64,000 bases of DNA from Myxococcota bacterium (GTDB lineage: Bacteria; Myxococcota_A; Polyangia; Polyangiales; Polyangiaceae). The position numbers and the translations under genes are program-made. The DNA lies in assembly GCA_963169915.1 (NCBI GenBank), contig CAUJEM010000091.1:1-64000 (forward strand). Reading direction: 5' to 3'. Within the stretch, counting starts at the first letter, position 1. Every line of letters starts with the position of its first letter. The notes beneath the pieces were generated by a model, which saw only the letters and a list, made by a program, of their open reading frames with translations, had not been told where the DNA came from and made no database searches. This document shows positions 26,253-35,655 of the stretch, piece after piece.

Positions 26253-27152
26253 TCACGGGCGCCGCGGCGCCGGCGGGGCAGCGCCGGCGCCCGTGGGGAG
26301 GGGCTCTAGCGCCGCGAGGCGTCGGCGGGTGGTGCGCAGGGCCAAGGCGCCCACATCCACGCCGGTGGCCGTGCGGCCGTGGCGCAGCGCCGCCACCAGG
26401 GTGGTGCCCGAGCCGCACATGGGATCCAGCACGGCGTCTCCCGGGTGGCTGCTGGCGAGGACGAGGCGCTCGAGCAGCTTGAGCGGCTTCTGCGTGGGGT
26501 AGCCGGTGGCCTCGCGCCGCAGCGGCGTGTTGGCGTGCATGGCGGGGCAGTCCGTCCACACGCTGCCGAGCCGGCGCCCCTCGTCGGCGTAGTAGCGGTA
26601 GACCTTGCCGCCGAGCTGGCGCTCGCGGTAGCGCCGCCCGTCGGCGCTCACGTGGTGGAAGTGCATGGCCTGGCTGGTGGCGGCGTAGGGCTCGCGCAGG
26701 GCCGGGGAGCGGTGGTTCCAGGTGAACTCGCGGCTCGGTGCGTAGAGCAGCAGCGTCTGGTGGGTGACGCTGGGGCCGCGCGCGCGCCGCCCGCCGTTGC
26801 CCGGCACCCAGATGATCTCCCCGCGGAAGGCCTGGCGCCCGAAGACCTCGTCGCAGAGCAGCTTGGCGTCGTGCACGGCGCGGTGATCCAGGTGCAGCCA
26901 CAGCGACCCGTGCTCGGTGAGCGCGTCGCGCAGCACGGCGAGCCGCGCGCGCAGCATGTGGAGGAAGCCGTCGAGCCCGCCCCAGCCGTCCGTGTACGCG
27001 ACGCGGCCCTCGGCGCGGGTGCCGTGCGGCTGGCGGGCGCGGTGCAGGACGCCCGTGTTGAAGGGCGGGTCCACGTAGATGAGCGCGAAGCGCGCGCCGA
27101 GCTTGGGGACCACCTCCAGGCAGTCCCCGTGGCGCAGGTCGACCCCGCTCAT
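26253..27152 (-). CDS. Orphan site-specific DNA methyltransferase (beta class)
   Basis: 299 residues. Motif IV D-P-P-F at 28-31 comes before motif I D-P-M-C-G-S-G-T-T near 250, the order of beta-class amino-methyltransferases; D-P-P-F suggests N6-adenine as product. The region between (about 110-225) should be the target-recognition part. G-Y-P-T-Q-K-P-L-x-L-L-E-R, typical before motif I, is present. No restriction endonuclease or specificity subunit lies nearby, so it is solitary, perhaps epigenetic. Its ATG overlaps the stop of the murein endopeptidase gene as ATGA, tying it to envelope and lipid genes. Recognition sequence unknown. Confidence 0.85.
   Translation of the reverse strand: MSGVDLRHGDCLEVVPKLGARFALIYVDPPFNTGVLHRARQPHGTRAEGRVAYTDGWGGLDGFLHMLRARLAVLRDALTEHGSLWLHLDHRAVHDAKLLCDEVFGRQAFRGEIIWVPGNGGRRARGPSVTHQTLLLYAPSREFTWNHRSPALREPYAATSQAMHFHHVSADGRRYRERQLGGKVYRYYADEGRRLGSVWTDCPAMHANTPLRREATGYPTQKPLKLLERLVLASSHPGDAVLDPMCGSGTTLVAALRHGRTATGVDVGALALRTTRRRLAALEPLPTGAGAAPPAPRRP
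26254..26295. terminator. Long hairpin at the 3' end of the methyltransferase gene
   Basis: Eleven perfect base pairs (26254-26264 with 26285-26295). It overlaps the last codons and could terminate the plsB-mepA-methyltransferase transcript. No T tract follows. Confidence 0.35.
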
Positions 27153-27997
27153 GAGCCGGCGGCGTCCAGCTCCGCCTCCAAGGCGGCTGGGTCGAAGGGG
27201 TGCTCTGCCGCGAGCTGCGACAGCTCCGCGTCCGAGAGCTCCGTGGCGCTGGGGAGCGGCGGGAGCCAGGGCCAGCGCGGGCCGCCCCCCTCGCAGCCAC
27301 GCACGGCCTGCTCCACGGTGCAGGCGGCGCGCAGGTGCAGGTGATCGTCGTGCTCCAGGCTGTCACCTGGCTGCTGCAGCACGGTCTCCGCGCGCCACAC
27401 GAGCTCGTCCGGTTCGCCGAGCGCGCGGGCGTAGTCGATGAGCAGGGCCTCGATGGGCCGCGACACGAACAGCCACTGGACCTCGAGCTCCGGGCTCTCC
27501 AGCAGGGCGCGCACGAGGCGCCAGGTGCGCGGGACGTCGAGCGCCACGTAGTCCGTGGAGGGGTGGACGTTGGCCAGGCCGTCAGGGCCGACCTTCACGA
27601 AGCCGGGGGCGCGCACGGGCACGCCCTCCGGCGTGGTGAAGTAAAAGAGGAGGTCGACGTCGCGGCCGGTGCGGTGCGAGTGGTGCCGCGCGATGCGCCC
27701 GCCCGTGGCGGCGGAGAGATCCCCGAGCACGAGCGGCGCGCCGCCCGGGAAGGCGCGAGCCACCTGCTCCGCGGCGGCGACGAGCGCACGGACGACGCCG
27801 GGCTGCGCCCAGTGCGCCGTGTCGTAGGGCCGGTAGCGGGCGAGGGCGGGGTGGGTGGCGGGCAGCTCCAGCGCCTCCGTCTGCACGCCGTGCGAGGGCG
27901 CCCCCACGCTGCCCCCGAGCCCGGGGGCGAGGGGTGTGGGGGTGCCGGCGCAGCCCGCGAGCGCCAGCGCGACGATGGCGACGGCGGCGGCCCTCAT
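27149..27997 (-). CDS. MepA-like penicillin-insensitive murein endopeptidase (M74), lipoprotein
   Basis: 282 residues. Lipobox L-A-L-A-G-C at 11-16, so it is a periplasmic lipoprotein. MepA-type zinc motifs are visible: G-D-L-S followed by H-H-S-H-R-T-G-R-D-V-D-L near 106-116, and E-H-D-D-H-L-H-L-R near 218-226. MepA cuts the D-alanyl-meso-diaminopimelyl cross-links of peptidoglycan. It overlaps plsB upstream and the methyltransferase downstream by four bases each (ATGA), so all three are one transcription unit. The pairing of a cell-wall hydrolase with phospholipid synthesis fits envelope growth. Confidence 0.85.
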   Translation of the reverse strand: MRAAAVAIVALALAGCAGTPTPLAPGLGGSVGAPSHGVQTEALELPATHPALARYRPYDTAHWAQPGVVRALVAAAEQVARAFPGGAPLVLGDLSAATGGRIARHHSHRTGRDVDLLFYFTTPEGVPVRAPGFVKVGPDGLANVHPSTDYVALDVPRTWRLVRALLESPELEVQWLFVSRPIEALLIDYARALGEPDELVWRAETVLQQPGDSLEHDDHLHLRAACTVEQAVRGCEGGGPRWPWLPPLPSATELSDAELSQLAAEHPFDPAALEAELDAAGS

Positions 27998-30633
27998 GAC
28001 GAGGCGCGCCGGTCGAGGAAGGTGGAGATGCGCCGCTCGATGGCGGAGACCGCCGGCGGCGTGGCGAAGGACGGCGCGAGGCTCAGCTTACCCTCGAGCT
28101 CGACGAGGTAGCCTTGATCGAGGAAGGCGAGCAGCGCGTTCTGGAGCAGGGGCTTGCTCACCGCCTCGCGCCGATCGATCTCGCCTTGCAGCAAGAGGCG
28201 CTGCCCGAGCTCCAAGCAGCGCTTGATGAGCTCCTTCTTGGTGAGCGGCCCCTTCACCAGCAGCGCCAAGCCCCGCGCGGCGACGCGGTAGCCCTCGAGG
28301 AAGTTGCGCAAGATGGAGGCGTACTGCTCGAGCCACTCCCGCCCCTTCCAGCCGAGGCGCCCCGGCCCCACCGTGACGCGCCGCTCGGCGTCCCACTCGA
28401 GCTCTCCTGCCTGGAGCATGGCCTCCACCGTGCTGGTGAAGATGGCGTCGAAGCTCTGGTCGGCCTGGAAGCGGAACTCGTACTTGAAGAGGCGCGACAG
28501 GTGGAACACCCGCTCGCGCACCTGGGGGAGCGGGGTGGGCGCGCGCGGCGGGACCAGCACCGCCAGCGCGACCAGCGCGCGCTCGACGAAGAAGTGCACC
28601 ACCATGTTCTTGGAGGTGTCGAGCGCCAGCCGCTTGGCGTCGGGAACGCTGTAGAGCACGCCGGGGCCGAGCGGCGCCCGCGGAGCTCGGCGCCCGCCGC
28701 CGGGCTCGCCCTCCGGCGTGTGGAGCGCGACCATCTCGGCCGTGATGAACATCTGCAGTGCCTCTCGGAGCGACTCCGCGCGCAGCGAGCCCGTCTCCGT
28801 GGCGAGCGACGGCGGCAGCCGCGCGCCGAGCTCCCGCAGCACGGTGAGCAGCCGGCGGGCGTGCTCCACGAGCTGCTCGTGCTCGATGCCGCGCCGGCCG
28901 TGCGCCAGGAGCGTGAGCGCGGTGAGCGCTCCGGGCGTCACCGCCGTGACGCGGTTGATCTCATCCATGGTGCGGTTGCCGAGGCGGGTCGTGAGCGCGT
29001 GTCGCGCCGCGCTGGGCAGCTCCCCCTCCGCAGGCAGGTGCAGCTCCTCGCGGAGCTGCTGGAGCCCGAGCAGCTCCCCGAATTGGAGGTTGATGCGGCC
29101 GTAGCGGTGCCGCAGCACCTCGGTGCTCTTGAGCAAGCCGCTGGCGTCCTCCTTCGTCTTCTCGCCGCCGCCGAGCTCACGCTCGTAGCTGCCCGTCTCC
29201 ACCACACGGTCGTAGCCGATGCTCACCGGCACGAACCAGGTGGGACGCTGGCTGACCTCCAGCGCGGCCTCCACGAGCATGCCCAACAGACCGAACTTCG
29301 GAGCCAAGAGCTTGCCCGTGCGGCTCCGCCCCCCCTCGATGAACAGCTCGATGGGGTAGCCGTGGCGGAGCAGTCGGCGCACGTAGGTGCTCACCACCGC
29401 CTGGTAGAGCCGATCCCCCTTGAACGAGCGGCGGATGAAGAAGGCGCCGCCGCGCCGGAAGACGGCGCCGAGGGGGAAGAAGTTGAGGTTGTCCCCCGCG
29501 GCGATGAGCGGGATCTGGAGGTTGCGCTGGTGAAAGACGTACGAGAGCACCAGGTAGTCGATGTGGCTCTTGTGGCTGGGGAGGAGCACCAGGGTGCCCT
29601 CCTTGGCCGCCTCACGGAGCCGATCGAGCTCGGCCGGGTCGTAGTCGATGCCAGCGTAGATGTGGTTGAAGACGCGATGAAACAGCGCGCCCAGGCCCAT
29701 CACGGCGGACATGTTGGGCGTGGCCTGCAGCTCGTGGAGCAGGCTGAACGCTCGCAGCGTCAAGACGTGCCGATCGTGTGGGTTCTCCCCGGCCAGCTCG
29801 TCGATGACGGCGCGTAGCTTGGGGCTGCGCAGCACCTCGTGGCGCACGCGGTCCGGCGGGGTCTCCGCGGGGCCGGTGATGGCGCGCCGCTCGCGCTCGA
29901 GTCGCCGCAGGAGCGTGTAGGTGATGCGGCGCACGTTCACCGCGTCGGAGGCGGCGGCGCCCTCGCCCAGGTAGGCTTGCAGATCCAGCGGCTCTCCGAG
30001 CCGGAGCGTGACGTGCTTGCGGTTGACGAGCAGCTGCCCCACGGTCCTGAGCAGGCTCGGCCACTCGCGCGGTCCGAGCACCCAGTCGAGCGGGTTCTTG
30101 CCACGGCTGTCGGCGAACTTGGTCCACACGAAGACCTGGGGGACGAGCAAGATGGGCGTCGCGCGCTCCCGCTGGAGGGCGATGAGCGTGCGCGTCAGCT
30201 CTTCGCCCTCCTTGAGCCCGCGCCCGCCCGAGGCGCCCGCCGCCACGTCCAGCACCCCTGGCCGGCGCTTGAGGAAGATGGCGACCGAGGCGCCCGCCGC
30301 CACGGCCTCGCGCAGATCTTCCGCCGACTGCCCGCGGTGCTTCGGTAGGAGCTGCTCGAGCCAGCTGCGCTGCAGTGGGTTGAGCAGACCGAGCCCGAGA
30401 TCATTGACGAACTGGATGCGGGGCAGCCCGTGGCGGCGCGTGAGGTGATCGAGCGCCAGGAAGTCGACGACGTTGAGGTTGCGCAGCACGTAGGCCACGG
30501 TGCCCTTGGCGGCGAGGCGCTTGACCTCACTCACCCAAGCGGGATCCACCTGGATGCTGTCGAAGACCTTGCTGTAGAGCGCGCGGAGCGCTGCGTTGGG
30601 CTCGTAGCTGTGAGGGCTGCTGGGACCCGGCAT
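27994..30633 (-). CDS. plsB: Glycerol-3-phosphate 1-O-acyltransferase (PlsB type)
   Basis: 879 residues, close to E. coli PlsB (about 807). It adds the first acyl chain to glycerol-3-phosphate at the inner membrane. The acyltransferase core is in the middle: H-K-S-H-I-D-Y (HX4D motif, near 355), F-F-I-R-R-S-F near 400, E-G-G-R-S-R-T-G-K near 438 and V-P-V-S-I-G-Y near 470. The long N- and C-terminal regions are typical of PlsB rather than PlsC. First gene of a three-gene unit. Confidence 0.9.
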   Translation of the reverse strand: MPGPSSPHSYEPNAALRALYSKVFDSIQVDPAWVSEVKRLAAKGTVAYVLRNLNVVDFLALDHLTRRHGLPRIQFVNDLGLGLLNPLQRSWLEQLLPKHRGQSAEDLREAVAAGASVAIFLKRRPGVLDVAAGASGGRGLKEGEELTRTLIALQRERATPILLVPQVFVWTKFADSRGKNPLDWVLGPREWPSLLRTVGQLLVNRKHVTLRLGEPLDLQAYLGEGAAASDAVNVRRITYTLLRRLERERRAITGPAETPPDRVRHEVLRSPKLRAVIDELAGENPHDRHVLTLRAFSLLHELQATPNMSAVMGLGALFHRVFNHIYAGIDYDPAELDRLREAAKEGTLVLLPSHKSHIDYLVLSYVFHQRNLQIPLIAAGDNLNFFPLGAVFRRGGAFFIRRSFKGDRLYQAVVSTYVRRLLRHGYPIELFIEGGRSRTGKLLAPKFGLLGMLVEAALEVSQRPTWFVPVSIGYDRVVETGSYERELGGGEKTKEDASGLLKSTEVLRHRYGRINLQFGELLGLQQLREELHLPAEGELPSAARHALTTRLGNRTMDEINRVTAVTPGALTALTLLAHGRRGIEHEQLVEHARRLLTVLRELGARLPPSLATETGSLRAESLREALQMFITAEMVALHTPEGEPGGGRRAPRAPLGPGVLYSVPDAKRLALDTSKNMVVHFFVERALVALAVLVPPRAPTPLPQVRERVFHLSRLFKYEFRFQADQSFDAIFTSTVEAMLQAGELEWDAERRVTVGPGRLGWKGREWLEQYASILRNFLEGYRVAARGLALLVKGPLTKKELIKRCLELGQRLLLQGEIDRREAVSKPLLQNALLAFLDQGYLVELEGKLSLAPSFATPPAVSAIERRISTFLDRRASS

Positions 30634-30735
30634 GACTGGACAGAGCTTCGCTCGACCGGGGCGTGCCGCCTAGCCCCCGGCGGCGCGTGGAGCGTGTCCT
30701 CGGGCGCGAGGGGTGTCACGGCGCTGCCGCGTTGC

Positions 30736-30765
30736 CCTGGGCGCCGCCGCCCGGCGGCGCCCAGG
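30736..30765. repeat. Perfect 13-bp hairpin in a divergent intergenic region
   Basis: Thirteen perfect pairs (30736-30748 with 30753-30765) around a four-base loop, between the divergent plsB and lipoprotein genes. A terminator is not expected there, so it may be an operator or a 5'-leader hairpin for the rightward gene. Confidence 0.6.
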
Positions 30766-30815
30766 CGCTTCGACGCTAGCGGCGCGTAGATTCCGCGCTA
30801 GAAGTGCGCACCGTG

Positions 30816-32261
30816 ATGTCACGCCGTGTGCCGTGGTTGGAGGGGCTCGCCCTCTCCGTGCTCGCCGTCGCTGGGTGCAAGCGTTCGGCGCCGCCGCTCC
30901 AGCCCATCGAAGGGACGGAGGAGGAGGTGCTCGCCCCGCTGCCGCCGCCGCCGCCGCCCCGCTGCCGTGAGGCGCTCGCGGGCGCGAGCTTCACGCTCGG
31001 GGAGCCAGGTCGGCCCCCCGAGGAGGACGCGGGCTCGCCCATCGCGCTGCCGTTCGCGCTGGAGGTTGGCTCGGCGGTGCCCACCGGCCAGGGCTTCGCG
31101 CTCGGCGCCCTGCGCGAGCAGCGCGGCGCGACCACGGCGCTGGTGGCGCTCGTGGGCGCCCAAGGGGCGAGCGGCAAGCTGGTGGAGCTGGGGCGGGTGC
31201 ACGGCGACGTGTCGGCGCCGCGCGTGGCGGGGCGCGGCGAGCAGCTGGTGGCGGTGGTGAGCGACAACGACGCGAGCGGCGGCACCTTGCGGCTCGCGTC
31301 GCTCGGCGCCAGCGGGGCCGTGCGCTGGGGAGCGGAGCGCTCGCAGCGACGCCAAGAGAGCCCGAGCTTCGACGTGGAGCTCGGAGCGCGCCGTGGCCTG
31401 CTGGTGTGGAATGAGCTGGACGCCACGCTCAAGCGCGGCGTGGTGCGCCTCAGCAGCTTCGATCCGGAGGACGTGAGCAAGGCCAGCGCGCCGCGCGTCG
31501 TGAGCCCGAAGCAGGACGACGCCAGCGCGCCGCGCCTCCAGCGGCGCCCTGGCGGCTTCTGGCTCACCTGGGTGTCGGAGCTGGTGCCCACGCCCAAGCG
31601 CGGCGCGGAGGGCAGGGTCGGCGCCAGCCCGCCCGCGCGCTCGGCGTCGCGTCCCCCTGAGGCGCTCGAGGTGCTGCCAGAGCTACCCTCCGAGCACGAC
31701 TCGGAGCAGCCGCTGCTCTCGGTGGGGCCGCGCGCGCTGAAGGTGGCGCTGCTCGACGAGGGGGGCGCCGTGACGACGCCGCCCATCGCGCTCACGGCCG
31801 CCACCGCGCACGTGGCCGTGTACGATCTGGCCACGCTGGCCGACGGCTCGCTGCTGCTCGCGTGGCGTGAGGACTCCACCGGTGAGGCCAACGAGGGGGA
31901 GGCCGTCGAGCTGGCGCGCGTGCGGCTCGACGGCACGCTCAGCGCGGGGCGCCTGGAGGCGACGGGGAGCGGCGCCGGAGTGGCGACCGTGCTCCCGGTC
32001 ACCAGCCCGAGCCCTGGGGGGCCGCTGGCCTGGCTCGCGCTGGCGAGCGCGGCGGATCTCACCAAGCTCGTCGCGCTCGATGAGCGGCTCGCGCCGCTCG
32101 ACGTGCTCGCGCCGGAGCCGTCGCTCGGCGCCGCCGAGCCCATCGCGGTCGGCGCGGGCGGCTGGCTCGTGTCGCGCCCGAAGGGACTGGCGGTGGAGCT
32201 CGGCGTGCTGGTGTGCGAGCCGGGGCGCGCTACGGGGCCGGACGCGAGCGCTGGGGAGTGA
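30816..32261 (+). CDS. Lipoprotein, possible beta-propeller-like repeats
   Basis: 481 residues from the ATG at 30816; GTG codons at 30804 and 30813 are alternatives. Lipobox L-A-V-A-G-C near 15-20, then Lys-Arg and a proline run. The body consists of strand-turn units of about 50 residues (for example L-L-V-W-N-E-L-D, G-F-W-L-T-W-V and S-L-L-L-A-W-R-E-D), a pattern seen in beta-propeller lipoproteins of myxobacteria. No catalytic motif. Function unknown. Confidence 0.7.
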   Translation: MSRRVPWLEGLALSVLAVAGCKRSAPPLQPIEGTEEEVLAPLPPPPPPRCREALAGASFTLGEPGRPPEEDAGSPIALPFALEVGSAVPTGQGFALGALREQRGATTALVALVGAQGASGKLVELGRVHGDVSAPRVAGRGEQLVAVVSDNDASGGTLRLASLGASGAVRWGAERSQRRQESPSFDVELGARRGLLVWNELDATLKRGVVRLSSFDPEDVSKASAPRVVSPKQDDASAPRLQRRPGGFWLTWVSELVPTPKRGAEGRVGASPPARSASRPPEALEVLPELPSEHDSEQPLLSVGPRALKVALLDEGGAVTTPPIALTAATAHVAVYDLATLADGSLLLAWREDSTGEANEGEAVELARVRLDGTLSAGRLEATGSGAGVATVLPVTSPSPGGPLAWLALASAADLTKLVALDERLAPLDVLAPEPSLGAAEPIAVGAGGWLVSRPKGLAVELGVLVCEPGRATGPDASAGE

Positions 32262-32283
32262 GGCCGGCGCTGGCCCCTGGTGC

Positions 32284-32904
32284 TCAGCCCACGATCTCTA
32301 TTTTGACGCCCCCGCCCTCCCACGGATAGCCCAGCTCTTGCGCGACGGCGCGCGCCTGGCGCTCACCGAGCAGTGACGCCAGGACGCGCAGCGCCGACCG
32401 CAGCGCGGCTCCTCCGCCGACGGCCGTGGCCACCTTGCCATCCAGGACCTCCGGGTGGAGCGCGGTGGGGCGCGCGCTGGGCGCCAGCTCCAAGAGCGAG
32501 GGCACGGTCTGCGCGGGCGCGGCGACGCTGACGCCGTCGAGCAGCCCCGCGCGACCGAGCAGCAGCACCCCGGCCCCGACTCCGAGCAGGTGCGTGGCGC
32601 GCCGCCCCACGTCTGCGAGCCACTCGACGAGCTCCACGTCGTCGAGGGCGCGTCGCGCGCCGTAGCCCCCAGGCACGAGCAGCAGCTCCGGCGCGGGGCA
32701 GTCCGCGAGCGCCGTGACCGGCCCCAGCTCGAGCTGGTTGCAGGTGCTGACGGCCAGCGCGGTCGAGCCGGCCAGCGTGACCTTGAACGGACGCCAATTC
32801 CACGCGCGCCCGGCGCTGGTGAACACCCCGAGCGGCGCGGTCACGTCGAGCAGCTCGAGCTCGGGGAAGACCACGACGACGAGGCTACGGGAGCTGGTGC
32901 GCAT
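32284..32904 (-). CDS. DJ-1/PfpI-family protein lacking the nucleophile cysteine
   Basis: 206 residues. The fold is clear: L-E-L-L-D-V-T-A-P-L-G-V-F at 16-28, L-L-V-P-G-G-Y-G near 76, then G-V-G-A-G-V-L-L-L-G-R-A-G-L-L-D-G near 107. In the family this last block reads V-C-x-G, with the nucleophile Cys; here Gly replaces it. The conserved acid in the first block is also Gly. It is therefore probably not a DJ-1-type hydrolase and may bind a ligand, as in GATase-like regulators. It starts three bases after the downstream Opp ATPase gene ends, so it is in that operon. Confidence 0.8.
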   Translation of the reverse strand: MRTSSRSLVVVVFPELELLDVTAPLGVFTSAGRAWNWRPFKVTLAGSTALAVSTCNQLELGPVTALADCPAPELLLVPGGYGARRALDDVELVEWLADVGRRATHLLGVGAGVLLLGRAGLLDGVSVAAPAQTVPSLLELAPSARPTALHPEVLDGKVATAVGGGAALRSALRVLASLLGERQARAVAQELGYPWEGGGVKIEIVG

Positions 32905-32907
32905 GGC

Positions 32908-33912
32908 TCACTCGTGAGGGAAAAAGCAGGCCACTTGGTGCTCCCCTTCGGGCCTCAGCGGCTCGAGCGGGGGCTCGTCCACGTCGCACTTGCCGGGCAC
33001 GGCGCGGGGGCAGCGGGGGTGAAACGCGCAGCCGCTGGGCGGCGCGAGCGGGCTCGGGACGTCGCCCTCGAGCAGCAGGCGCCGGCGCTGACGCCCCGGC
33101 TCCGGCACGGGCACCGCGCTGGTGAGCGCGCGGGTGTAGGGGTGGAGGCGTCGCTCGAACAGCGCCGCCGCGGGCGCCAGCTCCACGATGCGCCCGAGGT
33201 ACATCACGGCCACGCGATGACTGACGAACTGCACGACGCGCAGGTCATGCGAGATGAAGAGGTACGCGAGCCCTAGCCGCTCTTGCAGCTCCAGGAGGAG
33301 GTTGACGATCTGCGCCTGGATGGAGACGTCCAGGGCGCTGATGGGCTCGTCGCAGACGATGAAGCGCGGCTCCACCGCCAGCGCGCGCGCGATGCCGATG
33401 CGCTGGCGCTGCCCCCCGCTGAACTCGTGCGGGAAGCGCTCCGCTTGGTCCGGGCGCAGGCCCACCTGCCCGAGCAGCTCCGCGATGCGCGCCCGCGTCC
33501 GCTCCTGGCTGGGCGCGAGGCCGTGGATCTCGAGCGCCTCCCCGACGATCTGTCGTACCGTCATGCGCGGGTTGAGGCTGGAGTAAGGATCTTGGAAGAT
33601 GATTTGCAGCCTGCGACGCAGCGCGCGGAGCTCACGCCCCGGCAGGTGGGTGATGTCGCGCCCCTCGTAGAGGATGCTCCCGGAGGTGGGCTCGAGGAGC
33701 CGGAGCAGGGTGCGCCCCAGCGTGCTCTTGCCGCAGCCGCTCTCGCCCACGAGCCCCAGCGTCTCCCCGGCCTGGACGTGGAGCGACACCTCGCGGACCG
33801 CGCGCACCCGCGCGGGCTTGCCAAAGAGCCCGCGCGAGACGGAGAAGTCTCTGCTGAGCTGCCGCAGCTCCACCAAGGGAGGCCCCGGCGTCGCCCGCGC
33901 CCCTCCGCTCAT
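32908..33912 (-). CDS. Oligopeptide/dipeptide ABC transporter ATPase (OppF/DppF type)
   Basis: 334 residues. Walker A G-E-S-G-C-G-K-S near 57-64, signature F-S-G-G-Q-R-Q-R, Walker B F-I-V-C-D-E-P, and a switch histidine. The C-terminal oligopeptide-transporter domain has cysteines in G-C-A-F-H-P-R-C-P with a further cysteine, which bind an iron-sulfur cluster or stabilise the tail in this family. It overlaps the OppD-type gene by four bases (ATGA). No permease or binding-protein gene is present. Confidence 0.88.
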   Translation of the reverse strand: MSGGARATPGPPLVELRQLSRDFSVSRGLFGKPARVRAVREVSLHVQAGETLGLVGESGCGKSTLGRTLLRLLEPTSGSILYEGRDITHLPGRELRALRRRLQIIFQDPYSSLNPRMTVRQIVGEALEIHGLAPSQERTRARIAELLGQVGLRPDQAERFPHEFSGGQRQRIGIARALAVEPRFIVCDEPISALDVSIQAQIVNLLLELQERLGLAYLFISHDLRVVQFVSHRVAVMYLGRIVELAPAAALFERRLHPYTRALTSAVPVPEPGRQRRRLLLEGDVPSPLAPPSGCAFHPRCPRAVPGKCDVDEPPLEPLRPEGEHQVACFFPHE

Positions 33913-34913
33913 GCGAGCGCCTCCACCGCGAAGTGGCAGCGGGCGGCGCGCCCGCCGCCGAGCTCACGCAGCGCCGGCTCCTCACGCCAGCAGCGCTCGC
34001 CCTCGACGCCGCGCCGGACGCGCTCCGCGCAGCGCTCGGCGAAGCGACAGCCCGCCGGCAGCGCCGCCAAGTCCGGCACCACGCCTTCGATGGTGGGCAG
34101 CCGTCGCGGCGCGCCCTGCGCGTGGCGCCCCGGCATGCTGCCGAGCAGGCCCTGCGTGTAGGGGTGCAGCGGCCGCTCGAACAGCGCCTGGACACCGGCG
34201 CGCTCCACGACGCGCCCGGCGTACATCACCACCACGAGCTCCGCCACCTCCGCCACCACCCCGAGGTCGTGCGTGATGAACAACACGCTCATCTTTCGCT
34301 CGGCCTGGAGCCGGCGGACCAGCTCCAAGATCTGCGCCTGGATGGTGACGTCCAGCGCGGTGGTGGGCTCGTCCGCCAAGAGGAGCTTCGGGTCACAGGC
34401 GAGCGCCATGGCGATCATCACGCGCTGCCGCATGCCGCCCGAGAGCTGGTGCGGGTAGCTGTCCACGCGCTCGGCGGGGGATGGAATACCCACGAGCCCG
34501 AGCAGCTCCACCGCGCGCGCCTTCGCCGCCCGCCGGCTGAGCGGCAGGTGGAGCCTCAGCGCCTCCGTGAGCTGCGCCCCCACGGTGTAGACCGGGTTGA
34601 GCGAGCTCATCGGCTCCTGGAAGATCATGCTGATGGAGGCGCCGCGCAGCCGCCGCATGTCCCGCTCCGAGAGCGTGAGCAGATCCGTCCCCTGGAACAG
34701 CAGCTTGCCGCCGACGATCCGCCCTGGCGGATCGGTGATGAGCCGGAGGATGCTGAGCGCCGTGACGCTCTTGCCGCAGCCGCTCTCGCCCACGAGCGCC
34801 ACGGTGGCGCCCTCGGGGACGTCGAAGCTGACGTCGTCCACCGCGCGCAGCTCACCCCGCTCCGTGCGAAACGCGGTGGTGAGGTGCTGCAGCGACAGCA
34901 GGGCTTCGGCCAT
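33909..34913 (-). CDS. Oligopeptide/dipeptide ABC transporter ATPase (OppD/DppD type)
   Basis: 334 residues. Walker A G-E-S-G-C-G-K-S near 40-47, signature L-S-G-G-M-R-Q-R, Walker [12 protein letters not shown]. The C-terminal G-C-R-F-A-E-R-C tail is typical. The ATG at 34913 is chosen over the upstream reading to 34976, which has poorly conserved residues. OppD and OppF form the ATPase heterodimer of a peptide or nickel importer, but the permeases must be encoded elsewhere. Confidence 0.88.
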   Translation of the reverse strand: MAEALLSLQHLTTAFRTERGELRAVDDVSFDVPEGATVALVGESGCGKSVTALSILRLITDPPGRIVGGKLLFQGTDLLTLSERDMRRLRGASISMIFQEPMSSLNPVYTVGAQLTEALRLHLPLSRRAAKARAVELLGLVGIPSPAERVDSYPHQLSGGMRQRVMIAMALACDPKLLLADEPTTALDVTIQAQILELVRRLQAERKMSVLFITHDLGVVAEVAELVVVMYAGRVVERAGVQALFERPLHPYTQGLLGSMPGRHAQGAPRRLPTIEGVVPDLAALPAGCRFAERCAERVRRGVEGERCWREEPALRELGGGRAARCHFAVEALA

Positions 34914-34924
34914 GAGCGACGCGG

Positions 34925-34930
34925 AGGCTA
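34925..34930 (-). promoter_or_regulatory. Candidate -10 box for oppD-oppF-DJ-1 operon
   Basis: TAGCCT on the minus strand, ending 11 bases before the ATG at 34913. It gives a leader of about four bases and there is no ribosome-binding site. No -35 assigned. Confidence 0.3.
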
Positions 34931-35010
34931 GCCCGACGGGGGGCGCGCTCAAACCACGAGGGGGCCCGGCGCTCACGCGGCGCGCAGCGCCCGCGCGCGC
35001 TGCGGCGCCG

Positions 35011-35655
35011 CTAGCGCTCGAAATAGAGCTCGAGGTAGGGGGCCGGGCCTTCCCCGGTGCCCAGGGAGTAGCTGGCGCCGAGCCCCGCGCCGGCGGGCGC
35101 GCTGAGCACCAGGCCGCGGTGGCCCTGCCCAGGCTGCGCCCACTGGCGCACGATGGAGGTGACGTCCAGGCGGAGCGGCAGCGGGCTCCGGCCGCGCGCG
35201 AGGCCCTGGCTCTGGGGAGCGCCGAGCGAGGGGGCGTCGCTGGTCGAGACGAAGGGGCCGCGCCACTGGCTCAGCGGCAGGCTGGCGCTCACGAGCACCG
35301 GCTCGCTCGGCGCCGCGGCGCGCGGCGCCGCGCTCAACACGAGGAACGCCACCTCCACCCGGCGCTGCCCCCAGCGAGGAGGGAAGCGGAGGTAGAGCCG
35401 CTGCTCACCGAGCGCCGCGCCGAAGCTCACGAGGACGGGTAGGGCGCCGCCCTCTCCGCTGAGCGCGAGGGCGTCGGGCCAGAGGACGAGCCGCGCCGCG
35501 CGGGGGCTGGCAGGATCGCTCCCGACGACGACGCAGCGGTTGGCGATGCACTCGTGCTGCTCGGGGCAGGTGCCCGGCGTGGTGCAGGGCGCGGGGGAGG
35601 GAGCGCAGCCGCCGAGCCAGGAGAGCGCCAGCGCGACCGCGAGCTGCCGCCTCAT
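35011..35655 (-). CDS. Lipoprotein with DNRLRE-like domain
   Basis: 214 residues. Signal with lipobox W-L-G-G-C near 13-17, then a short disulfide-rich segment with four cysteines (about 21-41). The remainder is beta-sheet, and the block V-T-S-I-V-R-Q-W with a following G-H-R-G-L-V-L-S near 176-190 matches the end of DNRLRE (stalk-type surface) domains. Last gene of the eight-gene MoxR/VWA block; its ATG overlaps the stop of the VWA gene as ATGA. Confidence 0.75.
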   Translation of the reverse strand: MRRQLAVALALSWLGGCAPSPAPCTTPGTCPEQHECIANRCVVVGSDPASPRAARLVLWPDALALSGEGGALPVLVSFGAALGEQRLYLRFPPRWGQRRVEVAFLVLSAAPRAAAPSEPVLVSASLPLSQWRGPFVSTSDAPSLGAPQSQGLARGRSPLPLRLDVTSIVRQWAQPGQGHRGLVLSAPAGAGLGASYSLGTGEGPAPYLELYFER

